A program made the translations under genes and the position numbers. Under the pieces are notes generated by a model. It saw only the letters and a list, made by a program, of their open reading frames with translations. It was not told where the DNA came from and ran no database searches. Shown here piece by piece: positions 55,430 to 64,000 of a DNA stretch of 64,000 bases (within the stretch, counting starts at the first letter, position 1; each line of letters opens with the position of its first letter). Source of the stretch: Emmonsiellopsis sp. PD_33 (Eukaryota; Ascomycota; Eurotiomycetes; Onygenales; Ajellomycetaceae); contig JANTQF010000054.1 of the NCBI GenBank assembly GCA_032988165.1, positions 62,001 through 126,000 of the forward strand, written 5' to 3'.

Positions 55430-56185
55430 TCATCTCTTCCCCCGATACCTCCCCCTCGAAAACCTCCCATCCCTCCCCCGATTCTCCCTCCTCCACTCGC
55501 GCTCCCTCTCCTCCTCCCTCTCCTGCTCCTCTCGGATCCTCGCCCTCTCCCGCTCCAAATCCGCTTCAGTCTTCGCCACCTTGATCATGGGCTTGGGGAG
55601 ATTCTCCGGCCAGCGCGCATGAGCCCCTTCCAAACAAGCCCGTCCCTCAGGGCAAAACCCAGCCAGATAGAACGGACAAAGCTTCTTCCGCACATGCTTC
55701 TTCGCGCACAGCGGCCCTAGCTCGCAGAACCCCCTCTCGTAGTGTTCGCATGGCGGCAGCTTCGCATCTTCGGGGACGTGTTGGTAGAGACATTCGTCGC
55801 CGTTGGGGCAGTAGCCGCTGCGCGCGAAGGATTGGCATTCCGGCATTCGGCGGAGGTTATATTCGTGCAGGTACTCGCATTTGATGCCCTTTTTGCACAA
55901 GCCTTTGAGGAAATGTTTGCACACGAGAGTGCCATGGGTGGAGGAGGGGGCGATGGCGGGGGAAGTAGCTGTAGAGATTCGGGAGGGGGTAGGGTGTCGG
56001 TCTGGACATGTTGGGCCTAGGGGGCAGTGGCCTTCTCGATACGCTTTGCAGACCGGTACGTCGGATGCGAGGCCAAAGCCAAATGTTTTGGTAAGGAAGG
56101 GGCTGAAGGAGAAGTCGAAGCTGGGGTCGCGAGGCGTGTCTGGGGAGACGATTTGGTCTGCAATTCTCTGGACGTCGGCGGACAT
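55430..56185 (-). CDS. yth1: mRNA 3'-end-processing protein Yth1 (CPSF30)
   Basis: A single exon, 251 aa from the first ATG in frame (56185). Five tandem CCCH zinc fingers: Cys46-x7-Cys-x5-Cys-x3-His64, then fingers beginning at Cys89, Cys117, Cys146 and Cys170, the last with x4 before His. Before them is the hydrophobic SFDFSFSPFLTKTFGFGL segment. The C-terminus is Arg/Glu-rich, ending in an RGR-type tail. Five fingers with this spacing define Yth1/CPSF30, the subunit of the cleavage and polyadenylation factor that binds the AAUAAA-like signal region and Fip1. All Cys and His ligands are present. The open frame extends upstream without an ATG to 56290, so an additional 5' exon cannot be excluded. 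Confidence 0.93.
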   Translation of the reverse strand: MSADVQRIADQIVSPDTPRDPSFDFSFSPFLTKTFGFGLASDVPVCKAYREGHCPLGPTCPDRHPTPSRISTATSPAIAPSSTHGTLVCKHFLKGLCKKGIKCEYLHEYNLRRMPECQSFARSGYCPNGDECLYQHVPEDAKLPPCEHYERGFCELGPLCAKKHVRKKLCPFYLAGFCPEGRACLEGAHARWPENLPKPMIKVAKTEADLERERARIREEQEREEEREREWRRENRGRDGRFSRGRYRGKR

Positions 56186-58875
56186 GGCTGCAGGGTCTTC
56201 ACCGGCCAAGAGGATCAAAGGTACGGGTTTGATTCTGCCCTGGGCCAAGCGCAAGTCGTTTCGTCGTGCTGGCTTCAAAGGTTGTCGCAAACTCCGAATG
56301 AGCGCCTGCTTGCAGGGTTGGCACGGTAGGCTTGGAGTGGTGAAACCCCAAGGTTGAGGCCCAAGCTATGGAGGTGACGAAATCGTTCAAGGCGGAGGCA
56401 ACTCGACTCGAAAAGGATAAATAAAGGTCGGGGGCTGTATGAACCTGGCTGCTGTTGCGGCGAGAAGTGTCGTCAACACGCATGAAAAGAATAAAAGCGG
56501 CAGGGCGGAGCTGGTCAAGGGCGCTCGGACCTCTCCTTCCTCTAAGTGGCACGCCCCGCTCGCAAAAACCACGCACCATAGCTTCGTCAGTGATCACCAA
56601 GTAAATTAATGCGCACAACTTCTCACCTTCATCTTGGTAAGTTGGTAACCATGCTGGGATCGCTACCTGGTGGTTGCCATTGGTTTGTTATCTTTACCCT
56701 GTCTCTTCAGCTTGTGGCAAACACGGCGGGCATAGCTACAAGACTCGGAGACAACATCCTTTCCGTCTTCTCTCACGACGTCGACCCTGGCGTAGAAGAC
56801 GGGTATCTAACTCCGTACATCATGGAGGAAAGATTTATGCAAGATTCTATCCTATTATTTCAATTTCCAGCCCGTTCGCCGCCCGAACGGGATAACATCT
56901 GGATGAGGCTGCATCTCTCATACACAGCTTGACGGGCACATCTTGACTAAGGCAACAGAAAAGGAGGCGGGTTGGGATGGAGCTAGACCTCAGGAGGGGG
57001 TCTGCTTGCCTCGCATTGGTTCAGTCCAGACGTGTTGGGAGGAAAATTCACGAGGCCACATTTTTGGTTCGCAGGGAGTCCTGCATCATACATGGGCATG
57101 AGATGCTCTGACCGCGACCAAGGCCAATCCAAAAGGTGCTATTGCATTGGGGAAGTGTGAAGTCGTTACCTGCTCCGTATTTCTTGCATGTTTCGTCAAT
57201 TGGGGGACATGTCAATGGAGGCATTGTGCAGTGTGAATTGCCTCCCACAACCAGGATCGAACAGGCTATGGCAAATTCCCAACGCACAGTCCTCGTGCAT
57301 CCCCTGCAACCTACTGGAGGCAGCGAAGGAATGAGAAACAAGTCCCCCCAATCGCATGCTCCCAAGCGATCTAAAGGTCTGAAAAAGTATCAGAACCTTG
57401 CTAAGCTCAGCTCTGTTGGTATTGAAGCATTTGGTTGAGGGGACAGTCCGACTCTATATTGACTTCCATCGTATACAGCTATGATGATTCATTCGCCTCT
57501 CCATGTTGACCGGTGGGTATTTCCTTTTCTCAGTATTCCAACCCCGTTAGTCAAAACCAGAGGTAATTACGCATATCCATTATTTCACCGTAAAAACCCT
57601 GTACTTATCCAGGTGTTCCCCGCAGCAGCATCTTTTCCAACATTGCGGGATGTGCAAATGCTGGTTCATTAAAGACGAGGCCATCCAAAGAGCCGGGTAG
57701 TTAGCCTTAGCGGCGTTCGTGCCTAGCCAATGACCCCAGCTTCTGACTATGGCTGTCGATTCGTCGGGAGCAACAATCGGTGGTCAGACATCGTCTCACT
57801 GATCAGGCATGCTGATATCTCCACTCCACCACGGAGGTGTGAGGTCAGACCCATTCCCCTGATCATGTACATGTATGTACATGACCTTGCTGCCGACTGT
57901 AGGGGACGCATAGTGCCTCGGGAGGCACAGTTTCGCAGGTATTTACCCCTGTTGTTGATCCCTCTATCGCTGGAGTTCACACGGGGAAAACACTGGGTCT
58001 CCGCGTCCTATGCATGATTAGCAACAGAATGCCTTTCCAAGTCGACTGCCGAATTCGTCACATCCAATGTGTCGCCATACCTCTAGGCTCTCAGAGACCA
58101 CCCGACATATCGGTTCTCGCTTTGCGTTGCACATGTTGTGTATGAACCACTCAAATCGTGAGGATTGCGGTTGGCAGATGGCTCCAAGCATAATATTCGG
58201 CTCCCAAGGTTGGAGAAAGTTCATTGATCAGCCTCCTTTTTGTCAGCCACATAGACTTCTCGAACTGATCCCAGAAATGTTGGACACCCTGATCAACGCC
58301 TACACGATCCATCAGCTGCGTTTCCGGGCGCCGCAGACATCATTGCGCTGCGTCCTAGCACCTGCATGGCTCCCATTCGGCAACTTCGCCTTGTCCATAC
58401 CTTGCTCATATTGGTGGAAGAAGGTGAAAGAGAGGAATATCCCCAAGAATGCGAGTCATGCATAGTAATAAATACCCGTTTCGTCCAGGATTCTGGGTTG
58501 AGATGGCCTCAAAAAGCCCAGCGGGGAAGATCCACTTCTCTGGCGGCATGGCAAAGCCTCATTGCTTTGGTTCTGGCGTTCTTTGACTTCGGGCATGAAA
58601 TATCGCTGCAGTTCTTTAGGTCCGGGCTATCTATTCCCAGTCTTCAGATTGGCAGTGGTTTTCCTGGTCTTCGACTTCCTTGGGAGTCTATATCGCGGCC
58701 GCAACGTCCTCCCCTCATCCCCCTCCACACGTGATTATCAACCTCCAAATATCCAAGATCAGGTTGAGCCTCGAGTACGCTTCCCCCCGGCAGTATCATC
58801 AGATTTCTTCCCCTTCGAGGCCCTGTACTTTGTCAAGATACCGAGTACACTGCTTAGCGTGCCCCTGAATGCCGG
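56186..58875. other. 2.7-kb divergent region, yth1 / chitinase
   Basis: No confident gene. A 93-codon frame at 56651-56932 has a signal-like N-terminus (listed separately). The overlapping frames from 58067 to 59047 show no domain. Small inverted repeats lie at 56871-56891 and 57863-57884. Confidence 0.5.
56651..56932 (+). CDS. candidate small secreted protein
   Basis: An ATG at 56651 opens 93 codons to a TGA. Residues 12-26 (FVIFTLSLQLVANTAG) form a hydrophobic core like a signal peptide. The rest is hydrophilic with one Cys-free, Pro/Arg-rich end. No family is recognised, and no intron is needed. It is a weak call based on the signal-like segment alone. Confidence 0.25.
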   Translation: MLGSLPGGCHWFVIFTLSLQLVANTAGIATRLGDNILSVFSHDVDPGVEDGYLTPYIMEERFMQDSILLFQFPARSPPERDNIWMRLHLSYTA

Positions 58876-60212
58876 ATGTATCCGTCTATGGGGTCCTCCT
58901 GGACCTTTCCTCCCAGGGATGCGGGGCCCAGCGAATATATTGAACAGAGTCCAGCGCTTCAGATGCCTTACGAGATCCCACTTTACGCAAATGCCGTGTA
59001 TTATCCTAATTGGAGGGTATATGGGAAACAGCCCCCCTCTTCGTTGAGATTGGGGTTCGTTTCACACATACTCTATTCCTTTGCCTGGTATGACTCGGGG
59101 ATGACTTTTATGCAAGGCATGGCAGTTTACTGACTGGGTTGCCAGGGTAAAACCCGATGGCACTATCTATGTATTCACTCTGCCCCTAATTCTAGTCTAT
59201 ATTGAATAACTGACAACTGTAGCTCAGCGACGAATGGGCAGACGAGCGCATGCCTGTCGACGGAGCAGAAGGATGTCTGCGAGCCTTTGTCCAGCTGAAA
59301 CAACAATATTCCACAATGAAGGTTCTCCTGTCAATAGGGGGAGGCGGTAAAGGCAGCGAGAACTTTTCCTCCGTCGCTCATGATTCAGAAAAGGTGGAAA
59401 AATTTGTCCAAAGCGCAAAGGACCTAGCTGATCAATTTGGTCTTGACGGTTTTGACAGTACGACCAGCTCTATCCTCCCCACTCTAAGTACCAGCCATTC
59501 CCTGAAAGAAAATGCCACCTAACAACAACCTTTCCCACCAGTAAACTGGGAGCACCCCACCAACACCCAAGAAGGCCACGACTATGTATGCCTCCTCTCC
59601 CGACTCCGCCAACAGTTCCCCTCTCCACACTACCTTCTAACCACCGCGCTCCCCGCCGGCGAATGGGCCCTCCGCAACATCAATCTCGCCTGGGCCCAAA
59701 CCTACCTCGACCTCATAAACCTAATGACGTACGACTTCTCCGGCCCCTGGCTACCCCTTACAGGCCACCAATCCCAACTCTACACCCCGACAGTCCCCCA
59801 CAACGACGCCGCCTGCATCTCCTGCCACTCAGGCGTCTCATACACGCTTACACAAGGCGTCCCCTCAAAGAAAATCCTCCTCGGAATACCCGTCTACGGC
59901 CGCTCGTTCCCCGGCGCGAGCGGCATTAACCAGCCATACGAGGGCGCCGGAGGCGACGAGAAGGTCTTTGACTACCGCGAGCTACCCAGGCCGGGAACGA
60001 AAGAGTGTCACGACGAGGCCGTTGGGGCGGCGTTCTGCGTCGACGAGCAGGCTGGGTTCGTCTCGTATGATTCGACGAGGACCGTGAGGGAGAAGGCGCG
60101 GTTCGTGTCTGAGATGAAGTTGGGCGGCCTGTTTTATTGGCATGTTGCGGCGGATGCGGTGGGGGAAAGGAGCCTCGTTGCGACGGGGTATAATACGTTG
60201 CATGATCTTTAA
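58876..60212 (+). CDS. GH18 chitinase, subgroup A, with altered catalytic motif
   Basis: Exons 58876-59087, 59146-59170 (25 nt), 59223-59457 and 59542-60212 give 380 aa, all in phase. The GH18 barrel runs from YANAVYYPNWRVYGKQPPSS (strand 1) through MKVLLSIGGGG (SxGG motif), the catalytic segment, MTYDFSGPW, GIPVYGRSFPGA and GGLFYWHVAAD. The catalytic DxxDxDxE motif reads DGFDINWE: the catalytic Glu is kept, but the Asp two residues before it is Asn. In well-studied enzymes that Asp positions the substrate acetamide, so activity may be low or altered. No signal peptide is seen, so the product is predicted intracellular or unconventionally exported. The start is the most upstream ATG; a second ATG before MPYEIPLYAN is an alternative. 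Confidence 0.92.
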
Positions 60213-61838
60213 TTAGGAGGATGGAGGTAGGAAGCATGGGTGATTAAATGCGCGTTACTGTTTCTTTTCTCGTACTATATCGGTTCTATAAAGATTTCAT
60301 ATGTCTTGGGGGTGGGGGAAAGACGGTTAAAAAACGGGGAAATCAAAGGGAAAGAAAAGCGCCATGGGGTTGCAACTTGGGGCGGGTATTTTGATTTTAA
60401 TCGGCTTTCTATATATATACCTTCGTAATGAAGGTGTGGTTTTCGATGGATGGATAATGAATGATGCAGAAATAAGAGAAGGCGGGGAGTAATCACAGAA
60501 AACAGAAAATCGGCCTAAACTTCCTGCAACTATTGGGATAGGTGCAAAGGAATACAATCTAAATCTAAATACATGATGCACCTTAATTGACAAGAGTTAT
60601 TCGGGGCTATATATATATTGCTTCGTGTATAAGAAATGGAACGTGCAGGGGTAGGAAAGAGGTTTTTTTTTGGGGGGGGGAGGGGGGTGTGGAATGGCCC
60701 ACTTCTTCAATATGGCATTGTAGGCAGGTAGCAGAATAGAAATGAGTTAACTATTCTCTGTCATTTTTTCGTTAAATATATCCCTATTAAAGTTATAGGT
60801 AAGGCTATACATATTCATACTCATTTCAGTGAATAAGAATGGAGAGAAAAAGGGGCAGATCAGGAATCAGAATGGAGAGGGGGTGCAGGTGGTAAGATAT
60901 CTATCTACCTACCTACCTACCTATATACATCTAGCTGAACCACAATGTCGATGAATAAAATAAATTCATAATACCTAGAGAGAAATAGATGTCCAGATAG
61001 ATGGAGTGTGTGGATAGGTAAGTTGCCCAGGTGAATAAAATATATATACATATCTCTCTCCAGCAGAAGCTAGTTCTACTCTACTCTCCCATACCCACCC
61101 ATATAATTGATTCTCTCCACCATGAAGTCTGTCCCCCCCCTTCCTATCCCTAACTCGCGTACATGTGTAGCTAGGTGTGTGTACTAGTAGATAAATAGAC
61201 ATCCCACCGCAGCCATCTAAGTTATAAATAGGGGGAAAGGTATTGATTATTAAAAGCATGTATATATGCACCTATGTAGTACCACAGGGGGGCAGAAATG
61301 ATATAATATATGTTCATATATTCGTTCTTATATATAAAAATCCATCTACCCTACTGGCCTCCTTGGGCCGGTAAGATAACTAGGTAGGTAGGCATCTCTC
61401 AGGCTGTTTGGTGTTAGGGAGGTTTGATACTTCGAAAAACAAAACTAGAAAGGAAGTTCAAAAGAAAGAAAAAAGAAAGAAAAAAAGTACTAACTACATT
61501 GTGAAAATAATAATAATAATAACATAAGAGGTATCAGGTAATTTGGTATATCACGTAAGGAATATAAAGGAAAAAGGTGGGGAAAATCGAAAAAGAGAAA
61601 GAAAAAGGACAAGGCAAAGGCAAAGAAAATACCACACACATGATGATAGGGTATATAAAAACACACATCCCTCCTCCTCCCCTTCTTCCTCCGAGAATAT
61701 GAAAACTTTGAAGAAGAAGAAAAGGAGGAGTTAAATATATATATTTATAAGGAATATAAAAAAGGGCCATCATCCTTTCCCCGCCCCGTCCTCCACCACA
61801 TTACTTTCAAATCTTCATCTCATCTCAACCCTGCCAAC
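60213..61838. other. simple-repeat-rich spacer between convergent genes
   Basis: It holds a T8-G10-A-G6 tract near 60663-60688, CTAC tetranucleotides (60902-60921), A/G-rich tracts around 61450-61490, an AAT trinucleotide run (61507-61521) and TA-rich sequence. No coding feature. Confidence 0.7.
60902..60921 (+). repeat. CTAC tetranucleotide microsatellite
   Basis: Four CTAC units with flanking CTAT variants. The same unit recurs at 1-66, 22012-22030 and (reverse, GTAG) 61383-61392. Confidence 0.8.
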
Positions 61839-63157
61839 TTACATTCCCAACAAGGGCCCGAGATTCAACTCAATCTTAAGCGTATTCGACGCCAGCGCCT
61901 TGCTGAAATACGTCAACTCCTTTCCCTTTGCCATGGAGGTCTTACCGACGATGGTGATGGGGAGCACGCCGTTCTTATACTTGGCGTTCTTGCCAGCAAT
62001 GAAGCCGAGGACCTTGGCCTGCTCAATTTTGGAGCGCATCTCGATGTTGTTGTCGCCGGGCTTGATGGAGAGATTCTTCAGGTGGGACTCGCCGACGTCT
62101 GTGCCGTCGACGGAGAGGGCGAGGGTTACGTCGCCCTGGGTGGGGTGGTTAGACGTGGAACAAAATAGGGGCAGGGTTTGAGATATATATATAAAGGAGA
62201 CATACCATGTTGAGGGAGAGGACGCTGGGGTTGGGGATGAAGACGTTGCCGACCATGTTGGTTCCGTCATCTTCCCCGCCGACGAGTTTGAATTCAGTCA
62301 CGTTGAAACCTTTTAGGGCGTTGAGACCTGTCAAGATTTATATTTGTTAGTATCTGCAGAGGATATGAAAAATATAGTGGGTTTTCTTTTTTTCGTTTTC
62401 GAATATGACATAAAAATAGGGGGGTGGGTATGTACCCTTCATGTTGACAGTTTTGTCGTATTGCACAGTAGTCTTTGGCAGGGCGCCCTCGCGGAGGCCA
62501 GTTTCACCAGTGATGGCAATATCGAGAGCCTGCTCCTTCAACGTGGCAATTGCGTAAGCAGTGAAAGCATCCAGGTCCTCCAGCTTGATGTTTTGCTTGA
62601 TGTCGACCTTGACTCCGTCGTGGGCCTTGACGGAAGGAACGGTGAGAGAAAAGAAGGGCTTATCGAGGGTTTTAGCGAGAGAGACATCGGCTTCGAAAGA
62701 ATCCAAGACTGGGTGGTATTTGCTCGTTGTGTGAATGACTTGGTGGACCTCGAGATCGAAACCTTCAGGGGTGGGGTTGGTGATTTGCATGCCGGTGATT
62801 TCAAGGATCGAATCGTTAATCTGCTCCTGGGCCAGCTTGGGGTAGTATACAAAGATGCTATCGAGGGAGGCTTCTTGTTAGTCCCATTACTCTTGATAGC
62901 TTATATCCATGCAATACAGTCTTGTAAACGACTGTGGTAATATCCATTGGGTATATATGGCTTTGACAGGTCCGCCATGCGCGTAACATCGTAATGAGGA
63001 ATTGCAAGGCTTACATTGGCAATAGGATAACCAGGAAGACAACAATGAAGATACCCAGATGCAACCACCAGAATTTCTTGAAATGGGCCTTCAGGCGGGC
63101 GCCAAAGCCGGGCTTAGCAGCCTCGACATGGGTCTGACCAATCTCCTTGTCAGACAT
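61839..63157 (-). CDS. DUF3712 (LEA2-like) membrane-anchored protein
   Basis: Four exons on the minus strand (63157-63015, 62857-62436, 62327-62206, 62135-61839) give 327 aa in phase. A short cytosolic N-terminus with basic residues (RLKAHFKKFWW) leads into one transmembrane helix (LGIFIVVFLVILLPI, about 34-48). The rest is a DUF3712 beta-sandwich: YPKLAQEQINDSILEITG, GFDLEVHQVI, GLREGALP, MVGNVFIPNPSVLSLNMGDVTLAL. Type-II single-pass topology with the domain on the far side of the membrane is expected for this fungal family, which is often vacuolar or plasma-membrane linked. Function is unknown. The acceptor at 62858-62859 is chosen over an earlier AG because it alone keeps frame. Confidence 0.88.
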
Positions 63158-64000
63158 GTTTGGATGGATTCTCGGATGTGGTTATGGTGAAATCGAGTGC
63201 TGCGTAGCTCTGCTGTTATCTGTACACAATTGTTAGCGTGCCATATATCAAGATTGGACTCCTTGTGCTGCATGAAGCTTCGACGGTTGACAGATGCAGT
63301 GGAATGAGCCGCAAAAGGTGTGACGGCCTACACGTGTGTGCACGCATGGACTAAGCATTGGCAACGTGCATGGGACAGCATCTAATTATTGCCTGGTCCA
63401 GGGATATAAAGACGAGGAGGACTGGAGACGATGAGGCGCAAATAGGTCGAACAGACAACGGCAACGCGCATTGCATCCAAACACAGGACAAAAGAACAAC
63501 CAGTAGGAAAGACAGACTCACGATCGATGCAGCAATTGACAGCGCACTCACCACAAACACAGACACCGGGCAGAGGGGGGAGAGAGAAAGAATCGAGCAG
63601 AGGGAGAAGAGGAGAAGAGGAGACTGGGGCACCGGGGAGCTAAATACGAACGACGCGGGAGCGAAGAGCCGCAGACGACGGGATGGGGAAAACGAAAGTC
63701 ACAGTTCAACACCCCACTGGCGCTCACCCAATGACCATCAATCCACAGATTCGCAGCCGGAGGAGGCAGATAAAGTTAGGGAAAGCAAATATTCAAACCG
63801 AGCTCCACACACAGGCAAGGAACTCGGGGAAACTCCACAGCAGCCAGGCTATATTATATAGCGAGGTTGTTCGCTGTTCCCTCCACTTCACATGTCAAGG
63901 CATCTGGGACTGACAGGAGATTGAACAGGCGAAAGGGGCGGACCAGCACCAGCCACTGGCAGCCAGCCGGCCAGAGCCCAGGATAGCCAGAAACAGGCGG
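63158..64000. other. upstream region of DUF3712 gene
   Basis: Purine- and C-rich leader and promoter sequence. A long plus-strand frame (63358-63861) is strongly biased to Arg/Glu/Thr/Asp by base composition and is not considered a gene. Confidence 0.55.

Noticed and set aside
58067..59047. Overlapping frames upstream of the chitinase
   Set aside because: No domain, no consistent intron model, and partly overlapping the chitinase exon in another frame.
63358..63861. 167-codon plus-strand frame near the window end
   Set aside because: Composition is dominated by Arg, Glu, Thr and Asp from purine-rich low-complexity DNA; no domain; lies in the promoter/leader of the DUF3712 gene.
1..64000. 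tRNA, rRNA, CRISPR arrays, transposons
   Set aside because: I looked for T-arm motifs, spaced direct repeats and long terminal or inverted repeats and saw none that held up. A covariance-model or repeat search would be decisive.

Overview
This is a nuclear chromosomal window from a filamentous ascomycete. The evidence is short introns (mostly 50-100 nt, GTATGT/GTAAGT-type donors, CAG/TAG acceptors), long pyrimidine-rich 5' regions, and single-copy genes of typical fungal form. Fungus-specific families (DUF2417, DUF3712, Pth11/rhodopsin-like membrane protein, GH18 chitinase, GPI-anchored Cys-rich protein) point to Eurotiomycetes, perhaps Onygenales; that placement is inference. I saw no transposon, CRISPR array, rRNA or tRNA, though faint or long features could be missed without a search.

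Layout. 1-7.8 kb is gene-poor: one possible gene fragment (1.47-1.86 kb), a small DUF1772 membrane protein (2.5-3.2 kb), then about 4.5 kb without a convincing gene. 7.8-22 kb holds housekeeping genes: a two-RRM RNA-binding protein, the spliceosome factor Cwc22 (minus) divergent from Dpm2, an unrecognised four-exon gene, and a BCAS3-type WD40 protein. 22.9-43.9 kb carries a GPI-anchored Cys-rich protein (minus), the FANCM-type helicase Mph1, capping protein beta (Cap2), Mediator Med11 divergent from TFIID subunit Taf5, PP2A methylesterase Ppe1, a DUF2417 membrane hydrolase-like protein, and Npl4. 44.8-54.8 kb is more accessory: a WrbA-type quinone reductase with an apparent 1-nt frameshift, an SDR reductase, a rhodopsin-domain membrane protein and a Baeyer-Villiger monooxygenase. 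55.4-63.2 kb has the polyadenylation factor Yth1, a GH18 chitinase with an altered catalytic motif, and a DUF3712 membrane protein. The 60.2-61.8 kb gap is rich in simple repeats.

The genes do not form one pathway. Several belong to core nuclear machinery (Cwc22, Med11, Taf5, Yth1, Mph1, the RRM protein), while the 44-60 kb part is metabolic or surface-related. No clear new system such as a gene cluster or defence island is evident. The most interesting points are the GH18 Asp-to-Asn change, the quinone reductase frameshift, an exceptionally long Taf5 intron containing a phase-compatible candidate first exon, an orphan four-exon gene, and a perfect 15-bp-arm hairpin. Exon boundaries were worked out by hand from splice consensus, reading phase and family fit; lengths in aa follow from those models.
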